Part shown: positions 44,189 to 53,838 of the stretch, in pieces | How the letters are laid out: the number at the start of each line of letters is the position of its first letter | Position numbering within the stretch: the first letter of the stretch is position 1 | NCBI GenBank assembly: GCA_016720825.1 | Contig: JADKJV010000005.1 | Location: forward strand, 62,001-126,000 | Direction: 5' to 3' | From: Chitinophagaceae bacterium | GTDB lineage: Bacteria > Bacteroidota > Bacteroidia > Chitinophagales > Chitinophagaceae | Length of the DNA stretch: 64,000 nucleotides | Translations under genes and position numbers: made by a program | The notes under the pieces: generated by a model | Seen by the model: the letters and a program-made list of their open reading frames with translations, nothing else | The model's database searches: none | What the model was told of the DNA's origin: nothing

Positions 44189-44345
44189 TTGCCAGTTACC
44201 AGTTACCAGTTGCCAGTTACCAGTTGCCAGTTGCCAGTTACCAGTTTCCGGTTGCCTGCAACCTGCCACCTGCAACCTGCCACCTGCAACCTGCCACCTG
44301 CAACCTGCCACCTGCTCCCTGCTCCCTGCAACCTGCCACCTGCTA
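44189..44345. repeat. Two heptad arrays between dnaJ and the VWA gene
   Basis: 44190 to about 44250 is a run of GTTRCCA units; about 44256-44345 is a run of ACCTGCM units with a few CTCCCTG variants. A short palindrome GGTTGC/GCAACC marks the switch. The right edge contains the TAG stop of the minus-strand VWA gene (44345-44343). Open frames through the array are artefacts of periodicity. Confidence 0.85.
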
Positions 44346-46124
44346 CCAATCCTGTCCCCCCCCCTTCTTCTTCTTCACCTTCGTATACAGGTTTTTTGCC
44401 TGCTGGACGATGGCAAAGAATTCCTTTTGCATGAGGTCGCCGTTTGACTGGCAATGCTGGCTCATGGACATAAGTTCATTCCAGCCTGCAGTTTTTACAT
44501 AAGGTGAATTACGGAGAATGGAACCGAAGAGGGCAACGGCCGCAGAGAATTGAAAAGGTTTATCGAGTTCTTCGAAAGGAGTAAAATCAAAATGGCTCGT
44601 GAATTTGTATTCATGGGTTTCTTCTTTCTCCGGTTCTTTATAGGTGACCCGGATATCGGAGAGTTTGCCGGATGTAAAATTATCCTTGATGGCTCCTTTG
44701 TTGATTTCTGTAGGAACCAGTTCAAAAACGGCGATCATGGAATTACCGGAACCGATTTCACCGCCTTCAATGGTTGACAAAGAATCGCGGAGTGCGCCTA
44801 CTTTGTTATCAAATCCCAGTAACCTGTATTCTTTTACATATTCGGGATTGAAGTCCACATTCATGAACACGTTATCAGCTACTGAATACAAAGTTTGTGT
44901 GAATTCTTTCAGCAGCACTTTTTCTGCTTCCTTGAAATTATCGAGGTAAGCGAAATTGCCATTGCCCCGTTGTGCGAGGGTCTGGATTTTTGAGTCTTTA
45001 TAATTGCCCATGCCCACACCGAGACAGGTGAGATAGATATGCGAATTACTCTGGGTTGTGATCAGTTCATCCAGTTCTGTTTCCGTTTTTAATCCCACAT
45101 TAAAATCACCGTCTGTTGCCAGGATCACCCGGTTATTACCATCTTTTATAAAATGATTTTTTGCCACACTGTAAGCAAGCCGGATACCTGATTCACCGGG
45201 CGTGGATCCGCCGGGCTCCAGTTCATCAATGGCTTTCAGGATTTTTTCTTTCTCTGCACCGCTTGTACAATTCAGCATCACACCGGTAACACCTCCGTAC
45301 ACAACAATGGAAACACTGTCTTTTGCCCGGAGATTGCTGACCAATAAACGAAACGCCGATTTTAATAACGGCAGGCGGTTGGTCATGTCCATCGAGCCGG
45401 AAACATCAATCAGGAATACCAGGTGACTGGGTGGTAATGTATCCAGGTTCAGTTTGCGGGCAGAGAGATTGATATAATAAAGCTGGTTATCCTGATTCCA
45501 GGGGCAATCACTCAATGTGGAGCTTACATGAAAACACTCATTGCCTTCGGGTTCATGGTAATCGAGATTGAAGTAATTCAGCATTTCCTCAATACGCACT
45601 GCATCGGGTGGCACCATGGCATTGAGGTTGATGAACCGGCGGACATTGCTGTAGGAAGCGCGGTCAATATTGAGCGACATGCCCGTTGTGGGAAAGCGGC
45701 GAGCATTGACAAAATGGTTTTCAAGCAGGCTCATGTAAGTTTCATCGCCGCTCATCCAGGTTTTCTGCTCATCTTTTCCGAGGTCTTTGGTGCAGGAAGA
45801 AAGTTTATCGCGCTTGGAATTGAGTGAGCTGGCCGGTAATGGTTTCAGCCGGACGGTAACATATTTATCAGCATCCACTATCAGTTTTTCAGGACGGAAA
45901 CCTTCCATCGTGAAACTGAGTGTATCCATTTGTTCGTTGGAAATAATACCAAAAGTGCCGGAGGAACCGCTGCGGAAGACATAGCCTGTTTTGTGCTGGA
46001 GGATGGTTACATTCTGCAATATATTACCCGCTTCGTCTTTTACTTCTCCCCGCACATAGAATTGCTGGGCGTATACGGACGAATGCATAGCAAATGCAAG
46101 CAATATAAAATGGATGGCCTTCAA
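44343..46124 (-). CDS. Exported VWA domain protein with DUF3520-like C-terminus (YfbK-like)
   Basis: 593 residues from the TTG at 46124 (MKAIHFILLAFAMHSSVYAQ signal peptide). A TTG at 46142 is also in frame but falls in the promoter -7 element. Order: carboxypeptidase-regulatory-like domain (FYVRGEVKDEAGNILQNVTI), a conserved N-terminal block (SYSNVRRFINLNAMVPPDAVRIEE), the VWA domain with MIDAS HLVFLIDVSGSMDMT and ILATDGDFNVG, and a C-terminal DUF3520-like region ending HFDFTPFEELDKPF. The probable role is periplasmic or surface binding; no partner is visible. The 3' end holds a run of nine G on the coding strand (44364-44356), and the TAG stop lies on the edge of a heptad array. Confidence 0.9.
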   Translation of the reverse strand: MKAIHFILLAFAMHSSVYAQQFYVRGEVKDEAGNILQNVTILQHKTGYVFRSGSSGTFGIISNEQMDTLSFTMEGFRPEKLIVDADKYVTVRLKPLPASSLNSKRDKLSSCTKDLGKDEQKTWMSGDETYMSLLENHFVNARRFPTTGMSLNIDRASYSNVRRFINLNAMVPPDAVRIEEMLNYFNLDYHEPEGNECFHVSSTLSDCPWNQDNQLYYINLSARKLNLDTLPPSHLVFLIDVSGSMDMTNRLPLLKSAFRLLVSNLRAKDSVSIVVYGGVTGVMLNCTSGAEKEKILKAIDELEPGGSTPGESGIRLAYSVAKNHFIKDGNNRVILATDGDFNVGLKTETELDELITTQSNSHIYLTCLGVGMGNYKDSKIQTLAQRGNGNFAYLDNFKEAEKVLLKEFTQTLYSVADNVFMNVDFNPEYVKEYRLLGFDNKVGALRDSLSTIEGGEIGSGNSMIAVFELVPTEINKGAIKDNFTSGKLSDIRVTYKEPEKEETHEYKFTSHFDFTPFEELDKPFQFSAAVALFGSILRNSPYVKTAGWNELMSMSQHCQSNGDLMQKEFFAIVQQAKNLYTKVKKKKGGGQDW

Positions 46125-46139
46125 CTGGATATTTTCGGT

Positions 46140-46171
46140 CAAAAAATACGAAAAAACCCTCAGTTGGTCAA
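46140..46171 (-). promoter_or_regulatory. Putative promoter of the VWA gene
   Basis: Minus strand TTG (46171-46169), 20-bp spacer, TATTTTTTG (46148-46140), similar to TAnnTTTG with one extra T. It predicts a start near 46134, ten nt before the TTG start at 46124. Confidence 0.45.
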
Positions 46172-46176
46172 TTGTA

Positions 46177-46710
46177 TTAAACGAGCTGGTAAATCTCCTT
46201 CAGATTGCGTCCAAGACCGTCATAATCAAGACCGTAGCCTACAACAAACTTATTCGGAATAGAAAAACCCACGTAATCCAGTGTCAGCTTGAATTCCGTG
46301 GCCTCCGGTTTGTGCAAAAGGGCAGCAATCCGGAGCGATTTGGGCTGCTGGTGGAGCAGTTTGGGGAGGAAATTATGCAGGGTTTTGCCCGTATCTACGA
46401 TGTCTTCCAGGATAATGACATCCTTGCCAAACAGGTCCTCATCCAATCCGATGGAGGTAACCACTTTGCCGGTGGATTTCATGCCCTTGTAAGACGCGAG
46501 TTTGATAAAACAGATCTCTGCTTCCACATCAAGGTGCTTGAACAGGTCGGCTGCGAACATAAATGACCCGTTAAGGATAACAATGAAAAGGGGCTTCCTG
46601 CCTTTATAATCCTCCGCAATGGACTGGCCGATTTCCTTTACCCTGGCCTGTATCATTTCTTCAGTAAGATAAGTTTCAAAAGATTTATCGTGGACTTTTA
46701 CAATTCCCAT
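46177..46710 (-). CDS. hpt: Hypoxanthine phosphoribosyltransferase
   Basis: 177 residues. Purine salvage: converts hypoxanthine (and guanine) with PRPP to the nucleotide. The PRPP-binding motif is VIILEDIVDTGKTL, preceded by PLFIVILNGSFMFAADL and CFIKLASYKG. The C-terminal block is FVVGYGLDYDGLGRNL. Length is typical. It is the last gene of a minus-strand operon: symporter, O-methyltransferase, glucosaminidase, hpt, with gaps of 28, 6 and 9 bp. Confidence 0.95.
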   Translation of the reverse strand: MGIVKVHDKSFETYLTEEMIQARVKEIGQSIAEDYKGRKPLFIVILNGSFMFAADLFKHLDVEAEICFIKLASYKGMKSTGKVVTSIGLDEDLFGKDVIILEDIVDTGKTLHNFLPKLLHQQPKSLRIAALLHKPEATEFKLTLDYVGFSIPNKFVVGYGLDYDGLGRNLKEIYQLV

Positions 46711-46719
46711 AAAATAGTT

Positions 46720-47772
46720 TTAGCGGTGAGTATTATTCATGATGGAATAATTATCCTTCAATGCCAGCTTCGGCATGTTATCTGATTTTTTCTTCAGGCT
46801 CAGTTTCTCACCCACAGCTGGCATCTGGCCAGGCTTGAGCCAGTTGTATTCGAGCAGTGACTCCATGCGGATAGCTTCTGTTTGTGCAATATCCAGCAGG
46901 CTTTCACCGGGTTTTACTTCATGGTGGTCATGATCCCCGGTTTTACGTTTGGGCTGCAGGTACACCAGCTGGTCGTATGCTGTTGCTTCTGCCGGTTCCA
47001 TATCATTGAACTTAAAGAGGTTTCCCAAATCAACACTGTATTGCTGCGCAATGGATAAATAAGAAACGCCCTTCTTCACAAACACCACTTTGGTTTCATT
47101 GATTTTAAAAACGTAATCCGGATAGGCAGGTGTTACAACAGGTATCGGTTTTTCTTTGTAGCTGTTATCTTCCACCGGCGGTACTGTATTATCCGCGGCA
47201 TCCGTCTGGCTGGCAAACACTGGCTTTTGTTCTGTTTGCGGATCAGGCGATTTGCCGAGTGCAATCAATGTATATTCCTGCAGGTTGTAATCTTCAATCA
47301 GTTTAATCAGCACTTCCGGGTATTTGGGATTTGTGGCGTAACCGGCCTGTTTTAATCCTTTGGCCCAGGCCTTATAATCCTCAGGGTTGTAGGTAAAAAG
47401 AAAAGCATAGCGCTGGCCGGCTTTCAGGAAATCAGAATGATCACGGAATGATTCAGCAGCGGATGGGTATTTGCGGAAACATTCCTGTTTGGCATCATCG
47501 TCGTGTTTAACAGTCTCGCCTGTCCAGTTGGATTTGCATTTAATACCGAAATGGTTTTTGGATTCCTGTACCAGCTGGCTTAATCCCGCACCGCTTTCAT
47601 GTATTCCCTGGGCCAATGTGATTGCAGCCGGCACTCCGGTACGGATCATTTCTGCAATTGCTGTTTCCCTCCAGGTGTTGATATAATCCTGTACCACTTC
47701 TTTTTTCTGGGCACACACATGACCTGTCAGTACTAATAAAAAACTAAAAAATATGAATCCTCTTTTTGCCAT
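46720..47772 (-). CDS. Secreted glucosaminidase with LysM domains
   Basis: 350 residues. Signal peptide MAKRGFIFFSFLLVLTGHVCAQ. Residues about 30-165 form a mannosyl-glycoprotein endo-beta-N-acetylglucosaminidase-like domain (peptidoglycan hydrolase) with IAEMIRTGVPAAITLAQGIHES (catalytic Glu in HES), NHFGIKC and FRKYPSAAESFRDHSDFL. The C-terminal half carries two LysM-like modules: SYLSIAQQYSVDLGNLFKFN and KPGESLLDIAQTEAIRMESL. It probably cleaves peptidoglycan in the periplasm during growth or separation. It lies between the O-methyltransferase (6 bp) and hpt (9 bp). Confidence 0.92.
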   Translation of the reverse strand: MAKRGFIFFSFLLVLTGHVCAQKKEVVQDYINTWRETAIAEMIRTGVPAAITLAQGIHESGAGLSQLVQESKNHFGIKCKSNWTGETVKHDDDAKQECFRKYPSAAESFRDHSDFLKAGQRYAFLFTYNPEDYKAWAKGLKQAGYATNPKYPEVLIKLIEDYNLQEYTLIALGKSPDPQTEQKPVFASQTDAADNTVPPVEDNSYKEKPIPVVTPAYPDYVFKINETKVVFVKKGVSYLSIAQQYSVDLGNLFKFNDMEPAEATAYDQLVYLQPKRKTGDHDHHEVKPGESLLDIAQTEAIRMESLLEYNWLKPGQMPAVGEKLSLKKKSDNMPKLALKDNYSIMNNTHR

Positions 47773-47778
47773 GCCTGT

Positions 47779-48417
47779 TTATAATTTTCGGATCAGGTAC
47801 AAACCATCGCGGATGGTGAGTACCAGTTTTTCAATATCGGTTCTCTCTTTGATGAAATCATTAAACGCCTGGATACCGATGGCGCTTTTGCCTTTCACGG
47901 GCTGGTCGAATACTTGTCCGTGGAAGAATATATTATCTGCTAAAATAAACCCGTTTTTCCGGAGACTTGGAAAAACAAGGTTAAAATAATTGATATATCC
48001 CGGTTTATCTGCATCTATAAACACCAAGTCCCAGTCTTCCTCCAGCGTGGGAATGATTTCAGCTGCATTTCCCCGGTGGAGCCGGATCTGGTTTTTGTAA
48101 ACAGAACGGTCAAAATAGGCCTGTGCCCTTCCCGCATCCTCCTCACGGAGTTCTATGGTGTGGAGCAGGCCATCCGCTGTTAAACCGGAAGCCAGCGACA
48201 ATGCGCTGTAACCGGTAAATGTGCCGATTTCAAGGATTCGCCGGGGTTTGATCATGGCGCTGATCATTTGCAGGAGTTTTCCCTGCACATGCCCGCTGAG
48301 CATGATGGACTCTTTGTGATTGGACATAGTCCAGTCACAAATTTCCTGCAGCAGTGCTTCATCAGGCGATGTGTATGCGCCGGCATACTGTTCTGCCAGT
48401 GGATTGATCAGTTCCAA
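47779..48417 (-). CDS. O-methyltransferase (class I, family 3)
   Basis: 212 residues, COMT/caffeoyl-CoA-type. Motif I LEIGTFTGYSALSLASGL, then TIELREEDAGRAQAYFD, the metal-binding block WDLVFIDADKPGYINYFN and FILADNIFFHGQVFD. The Asp residues and the DN pair are expected Mg2+ ligands. Substrate unknown. It sits 28 bp after the symporter stop and 6 bp before the glucosaminidase, within one operon. Confidence 0.9.
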   Translation of the reverse strand: MELINPLAEQYAGAYTSPDEALLQEICDWTMSNHKESIMLSGHVQGKLLQMISAMIKPRRILEIGTFTGYSALSLASGLTADGLLHTIELREEDAGRAQAYFDRSVYKNQIRLHRGNAAEIIPTLEEDWDLVFIDADKPGYINYFNLVFPSLRKNGFILADNIFFHGQVFDQPVKGKSAIGIQAFNDFIKERTDIEKLVLTIRDGLYLIRKL

Positions 48418-48445
48418 ATGGAAAATTTTGGCAAAGATAAAACTA

Positions 48446-49986
48446 TCAGGCGGGTTGGAGTACGCCTTCCTTCGCTTCCGTTTTAAAAGATATCAGCCAA
48501 AGTCCGGTAAAGGTTACAATACCGTTTATCAGGATCAGTTCATTGCCCATTTTATATCCATGGAAAATACTTTCTGAGATGCCATTCATGCCCAGTTTGG
48601 TGTGCAGGATGGATTCATAAGCAGCCGGGTTGCTGAGCAAATCAAGACACAGCACCAGCAATGGCGCAATGATACAAACGGTCCAGATCATACTCTCTTT
48701 CAGTTTACGTTTTGTCAGGATACCAAAGGCAAACATACCCAGGAGTGGCCCGTAGGTTACTCCGGCAAATTTGAGGATGAAGTTGATGATGAGTTTATCA
48801 TTGATTGCTTTGAAAATAAGCACCATGATGAAGAACACGACTGTAAACGTAAGATGCACCTTCAGGCGGGTTCTTTTTTAACTTTTTCAGAAGCTTCACT
48901 TTTCTTGATACCGAGTATATCAATACAGAAACTGGATGTAATGGATGTAATAGCCCCGTCCACACTGGGGAACAAGGCAGAGATCAGCGCAATAATAAAG
49001 ATGATACCAATGGCACCGGAAAAGGCATTGCTCAATGCGATCGTTGGGAAGAGGTCATCGGGGCTTACCGTAATGCCATTCGCATTGGCATATAAATAAA
49101 GAATACCACCCAGGAAGAGGAACAGGAAATTCACAAATACCAGCACAGCCGTAAACGTCATGATGTTTTTCTGTGAACCTTTCAGGGTTCTCACACTGAT
49201 ATTTTTCTGCATCATTTCCTGGTCAAGCCCGGTCATGGCAATGGCAATAAACATACCGCCGAGTAACTGCTTCACAATAAACAGGGGCGATTTAAAATCC
49301 CAGTTAAATACTTTGGTGTAATTTTTTTCACCCATTGCATCCAGTGCCCCTGAAAAATCCATGTGCAACGCGCGGATGATCACAATGATACAAACGACCA
49401 GACCGACGAGCATACCGGTTGTTTGCAACGTATCTGTATAGACAATGGTTTTCACACCACCTTCAAATGTGTACAGCAGGATCAGAATGAGGATAACCAG
49501 TGCCGTAAGCCAGAACGGGATATGATATCCTTTGAAAAAATTATCGAGGATAAAAATCTGCAGTACATTAATCACCAGGTACAAACGGGCTGTGGCTCCC
49601 ACAACCCTTGATAAAATAAAGAAGAAAGAGCCTGCTTTATGCGCATTGACACCGAACCTGTTTTCGAGATAGGTGTAGATGCTGGTCAGGTTCATTTTAT
49701 AATACAGCGGGATCAGGATAAAGGCAATGACCATGTAGCCGAAAATATATCCCAGCACCAGCTGGAAATAATAAAAATTCTGGGCACCAACCGTTCCCGG
49801 TACGCTGACAAAAGTTACACCCGATAATGAAGTGCCGATCATACCAAACGCCACCAGCATCCAGTTGGAGTTCCGGTTGCCGATAAAGAATGACTCATTG
49901 TTTGAATTCCGGGATGTGTACCAGGCTACGGTCAGCAGCAGCAAAAAATATCCGATCACAAAACTGAATAGTACGATTGGCGACAT
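48446..49986 (-). CDS. Sodium:solute symporter (SSS family), frame broken at 48874-48879
   Basis: From the ATG at 49986 (MSPIVLFSFVIGYFLLLLTV) the protein has at least twelve hydrophobic segments with the SSS blocks WYTSRNSNNESFFIGNRNSNW, GMIGTSLSGVTFVSVPG, SRVVGATARLYL, YTFEGGVKTIVYTDTLQ and GLDQEMMQKNISVR. The frame stops after SEASEKVKKEPA. The last three segments (from RLKVHLTFTVVFFIMVLIFK) continue one frame over to 48446. One extra A in the AAAAAA run gives EKVKKRTRLKVH and a total of 513 residues, normal for the family. Probably a sequencing indel. The solute cannot be inferred. First gene of the operon leading to hpt. Confidence 0.88.
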
Positions 49987-50051
49987 AATATGGGTTTCTT
50001 TTAAGCAATACGTCCGGCAAACAATGTGAATTTCCGGATTTTGAAGATATA

Positions 50052-50059
50052 CAAATTTA
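50052..50059 (-). promoter_or_regulatory. -7 promoter element for the symporter operon
   Basis: Minus strand TAAATTTG (50059-50052), a perfect TAnnTTTG, 66 bp before the symporter ATG. The nearest TTG upstream has a spacing of only about 14 bp, so the -33 part is uncertain. Confidence 0.4.
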
Positions 50060-50088
50060 GTTTCCCTTTGAGCCAAAATTAAGCGATT

Positions 50089-50628
50089 ATGGCAGTAGGT
50101 TCATTAGCGGTTTTTTGCGGGTCACACGACGGGAATAATCCATCATATGCCAGTGCGGCCATTGAACTGGGCACCCTCATGGCCAAACACCAGGTGAAGC
50201 TGATTTACGGCGGCGGTAAAGTGGGCATCATGGGTAAAGTGGCAGATGCGGTTATGGCTGCCGGTGGAACAGTAACCGGTGTGATCCCGAAAGTATTACT
50301 GGCCTGGGAGAAATACCACAAGGATATTACGGAACTGATTGTTGCCGAGGACATGCACTCGCGCAAAAAAATGCTCTATAGCTTATGTGATGCAGCCATT
50401 GTATTACCAGGCGGACATGGTACGCTGGATGAGTTATTTGAAATGCTTACGTGGAACCAGTTGTCCATACACGATAAACAAATATTCATCCTCAATACAG
50501 CAGGATTCTATGACCACCTCGTGGCACATATCCGCAAAATGTATGAAGAAGGCCTGCTCTATGAAGACCCGGCCAAACGCATTTTTGTGCTGGAAAAACC
50601 GGAAGACCTGGTGGCTTATCTCGGCTGA
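50089..50628 (+). CDS. LOG family protein (TIGR00730-type nucleotide phosphoribohydrolase)
   Basis: 179 residues, Rossmann-fold. Signature blocks: VFCGSHDGNNPSYASAAIEL, LIYGGGKVGIMGKVADA, MHSRKKMLYSLCDAAIVL and PGGHGTLDELFE, the PGGxGTxxE motif with the catalytic Arg of SRKKML. Members remove ribose 5'-phosphate from cytokinin ribotides or, in many bacteria, from AMP-like nucleotides. Here the physiological substrate is unknown. It is divergent from the symporter operon and converges with the next gene with no gap. Confidence 0.92.
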   Translation: MAVGSLAVFCGSHDGNNPSYASAAIELGTLMAKHQVKLIYGGGKVGIMGKVADAVMAAGGTVTGVIPKVLLAWEKYHKDITELIVAEDMHSRKKMLYSLCDAAIVLPGGHGTLDELFEMLTWNQLSIHDKQIFILNTAGFYDHLVAHIRKMYEEGLLYEDPAKRIFVLEKPEDLVAYLG

Positions 50629-51279
50629 TTATTCTTCCCTTTTATAGCGGTGCTGGAATAAACCGATATTGATACCGGCCCGGATGACCGGAACCATATC
50701 AATCCGCTGCACGGCAGGGTTGTTCGGGTCATAACTCACATCCACATACGGTGAATTTTTATTCTTCAGCACATCAAACAACAGGGAGATATAAAAAAAC
50801 GTGGTGCTGCCCTTCTCACGTCCCTGGGCCAGTCCGGCACCTACGAGGAAAGAAGTGGCATCTGTTTTTATTTTTTCTGACGGGCTTGAACCGGGTGAGG
50901 TATAATACTTCAGGTTGCTGAAATTATGCTCAATTTGTCCCTGTAAAAAAATCACACTGGCAGGATATACGCGCAGGAAGGCACCGGGACCGACAACTGT
51001 CTGCCTGATCCGGTCATTAAATGCCAGGTAATCGCGGGCACCGTTGTACACATAGTTAAAGGTGATGCCGGCATCCATAAAATCATTCAGCTTGTAACCG
51101 AAATGCGGATTGGCACCTAATAAAGTCTGGTGATTGAAGAAAGAAACGGTTACACTGCCCCCGGTAAAGAGGTTTTGCTTTTTAAACCCTTTTTCTTTTT
51201 CCTCATCTTGCTGGGCCTGCAATCCTGATACGATTAATACTGTTGCTGCCAATGCCAGCAGGGATTTCCTGTAATTCAT
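50629..51279 (-). CDS. Outer-membrane beta-barrel protein
   Basis: 216 residues from the ATG at 51279: MNYRKSLLALAATVLIVSGLQAQ signal peptide, then alternating strands (GGSVTVSFFNHQTLLGAN, FGYKLNDFMDAGITFNYVYN, GAFLRVYPASVIFLQGQIEH, FFYISLLFDVLKN, IRAGINIGLFQHRY) typical of an 8- to 10-strand barrel of the OmpA-like outer-membrane beta-barrel group. No peptidoglycan-binding domain. Function unknown. It follows the FAD oxidase by 13 bp and ends the operon started by the SBBP/PKD gene at 57459. Confidence 0.8.
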   Translation of the reverse strand: MNYRKSLLALAATVLIVSGLQAQQDEEKEKGFKKQNLFTGGSVTVSFFNHQTLLGANPHFGYKLNDFMDAGITFNYVYNGARDYLAFNDRIRQTVVGPGAFLRVYPASVIFLQGQIEHNFSNLKYYTSPGSSPSEKIKTDATSFLVGAGLAQGREKGSTTFFYISLLFDVLKNKNSPYVDVSYDPNNPAVQRIDMVPVIRAGINIGLFQHRYKREE

Positions 51280-51292
51280 AGCTGTACTTTTT

Positions 51293-52701
51293 TTATTTCG
51301 AATCAAAAATCTTTCCTGCGTTCAGGATATTATGCGGGTCGAACGCTTTTTTGATTTCCCGCATGAGCCTGATATGATGTTCTTCGAATACGAGGTTCAT
51401 GAACCCTTTTTGTATCAAACCGATTCCATGTTCACCGCTGATGGTACCGCCCAGGCTTTTTACCAAAACGAATAATTCACTCAAAATCGTATGCATCTCT
51501 TCATTACCATAACTATTGGGTATCCCTTCCTTGCGGATGCGTACGTGCAGGTTTCCGTCGCCGGCATGTCCGTAGCAAACCACATCAAAATTGAATTTGG
51601 CAGCCAGTTCTTTTACACCACGGATCAGCGCAGGTAACTCAGCACGGGGCACTACGGTATCTTCTTCAATAGTATAACCGATCAGTTTAACGGCTTCAGC
51701 TGCACGGCGGCGGAGCTTCCAGAGCTCTGCTTTCTGCTGGGCATCATCGGCGAAATAAATTTCACCAATGTCATAATTCATCAGCAGGTTGCCAATCGCT
51801 TCCATGTCCTGCATCAGCACATCCATATTATTACCATCCGTTTCTATGATCAGGTGTGCGGCAATATCATCCGGAATGGAAATGGCGGAACTCTCCACAA
51901 ATTTGCTGACAATTTTCAGCGCGTTAATTTCCACCAATTCCATGGCACTGGGTACAAAGCCTGCCCTGAAAATGGCACTGACTGCTTCGCCGGCCTGCTC
52001 CAGGTTACGGAAAGGCACCAGCATTAAGACATCAAAAGCAGGCAGCGGGATTAACCGCAATACAATTTTTGTTACGATTCCCAGAGTACCCTCACTGCCC
52101 ACTACTAATTGGGTCAGGTTATAGCCGGTGGAATTTTTAAGAACATTGGCACCGGTCCACATGATTTCACCGGTTGGCAATACGATTTCCAGATTCAGTA
52201 CATAATCCTTCACCACGCCATATTTCACGGCCTTGGGACCACCGCTGTTTTCGGCAATATTCCCGCCGATAAAACAGGAGCCGCGGCTGCTGGGGTCCGG
52301 GGGATAGAATAATTTTTTCTCTTTCACGGCATCCTGCAGTACTTCCGTGATTACACCAGGCTCGGTGATTACCTGCAGGTTCCTTTCATCAATCTGGAGG
52401 ATGGTGTTCATCCTTTCGGTTGACAACAGCACGCCGCCTAACTGCGGCAGCGCCCCGCCACTTAGGCCGGTACCGCCACCTCGGGGAGTAACCTGTATTT
52501 TATCCCGGTGACAGATCTTCATGATCTCACTGATCTCTTCTGCCGTACGGGGTTTTACAACAATCTCGGGACGGTAGTACAGGTTCTCAGTTTCATCATG
52601 GGCATATTTGTCCAGTGATTCTTCATCAGCGAACACATAATGATCTCCCACAATTTTTTGAAAGCTGCTACATGCGCAGTGCTGAGCTGGGGTTCGGCCA
52701 C
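51293..52701 (-). CDS. FAD-linked oxidase (glycolate oxidase GlcD-like), frame broken at 52654-52659
   Basis: FAD_binding_4 domain: VTPRGGGTGLSGGALPQLGG, GGNIAENSGGPKAVKYGVVKDY and GSEGTLGIVTKIVLRL. The C-terminal FAD-oxidase domain ends VCYGHAGDGNLHVRI, GGTISGEHGIGLIQKG and NPxxILNAGK-like HNILNAGKIFDSK. It oxidises a 2-hydroxyacid such as glycolate or D-lactate. The simple open frame starts MPFFSDFYARNF at 52750, which does not look like the family. A GTG at 52701 gives AEPQLSTAHVAAFKK in another frame, and one extra A in the AAAAAA run joins it to IVGDHYVFADEESL, about 469 residues. A probable sequencing indel. Ends 13 bp before the OMP gene. Confidence 0.85.
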
Positions 52702-52771
52702 TTAGTAATAATTTAAAGTTTCGGGCGTAAAAGTCCGAAAAAAAAGGCATAACAGCCGTTTGGATATCCTG

Positions 52772-53806
52772 TTAGTTTCTGAAAGAAGGACACATGGATT
52801 CCCGGCGGTTTCCCCGGTATTTGTCCACGATGCCCTGTTTGATGAGTGAGAATTCAAAAGCGCCCCGGGTATTGTTGAAATTCCGGAGGGAAGACATGGT
52901 AGCATCGTAGCTGAAGGTGAAATTGATATCGTGGTAACCCAGCCCGATCATCGGGATTATGGCGTCCTGGTGGCGGTAGTACAATCCGGCGATGAGTATT
53001 TTCTCACCATCACCGGATAAATTATAGTGTGCATTCAAACCGCCTACAATTTCCCAGGATTTCGCCTGCAGTGATCCGTAGATATTGGGATTTACAATCA
53101 CCCGGTCGTTGAGTTTGAAACTGCCATTTAAAAAAGCGGTATAACGAACGGGGATGCGGTTATCAATTCCATCTTGTGCATTGAAGAAAGATTCACGTGG
53201 CCTGTTGAGATGCATGGCAGAGAATCCGGCATTCAGGTAAACATCACTGGTGGGGAAATAAGCATAATTCATTCCCACCTGCATATCGAGGTAATTAATA
53301 TTATTCCGGTCGAGGCTGACACTGGTTGGCAAATGGCTGTCGAAAAATTTACCATCGAACTGGTCAGGGAATTTCAGGTTGGTTACATTGATTTGTTTGT
53401 TGGCCCATCCAACATTAAAACCAAGGCTGAGCAGGCTCCCGAGATTGATCATCTGGTGATAGGCTACGGAGCCATACACTTTGGTGGATGTCAGGTTACC
53501 GCTGCCGGCCACATCCCGGAGGATTACGCCGCCGATACCCATCCAGCCTGTATTATCGCTGTTTTGCATCACCTGGGCATCGCCAAAAGCACTGAACGTT
53601 TTATAGGGAATGGTCATTACAGATGACCATTGATTGCGGTAGTTCACGCCAAGCCGGTAATCACCATCGGGGATAAAGCCGGTATTAGCAGGGTTGGTTA
53701 CCAGCGGGGAATTAAAAAACTGGGAGTAATGCAGATCCTGTGCGTTCAGCTGGAGTGAACACAGGCAGATGATGATTGCTGTTATATTTCCCAATTTTAC
53801 CCTCAT
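52772..53806 (-). CDS. PorP/SprF family outer-membrane protein (third copy)
   Basis: 344 residues. Signal peptide ending LQLNAQ, then DLHYSQFFNSPLVTNPANTG, YRNQWSSVMTIPYKTFSAFGD and a barrel ending FSYDATMSSLRNFNNTRGAFE, with a C-terminal MCPSFRN. It is more distant from the 32817 and 38982 proteins than those are from each other but is clearly the same family. It follows the type B cargo gene at 53839 by 32 bp. This is the third cargo-partner pair in the window, here on the minus strand. Confidence 0.92.
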   Translation of the reverse strand: MRVKLGNITAIIICLCSLQLNAQDLHYSQFFNSPLVTNPANTGFIPDGDYRLGVNYRNQWSSVMTIPYKTFSAFGDAQVMQNSDNTGWMGIGGVILRDVAGSGNLTSTKVYGSVAYHQMINLGSLLSLGFNVGWANKQINVTNLKFPDQFDGKFFDSHLPTSVSLDRNNINYLDMQVGMNYAYFPTSDVYLNAGFSAMHLNRPRESFFNAQDGIDNRIPVRYTAFLNGSFKLNDRVIVNPNIYGSLQAKSWEIVGGLNAHYNLSGDGEKILIAGLYYRHQDAIIPMIGLGYHDINFTFSYDATMSSLRNFNNTRGAFEFSLIKQGIVDKYRGNRRESMCPSFRN

Positions 53807-53838
53807 AACTTTTCACATTTATGCCAAACGGGCATGGC

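Noticed and set aside
44189..44502. Open frames on both strands and a CRISPR-like look in the 44189-44345 array
   Set aside because: Units are 7 nt with no spacers; frames follow from the period and have no start context or family.
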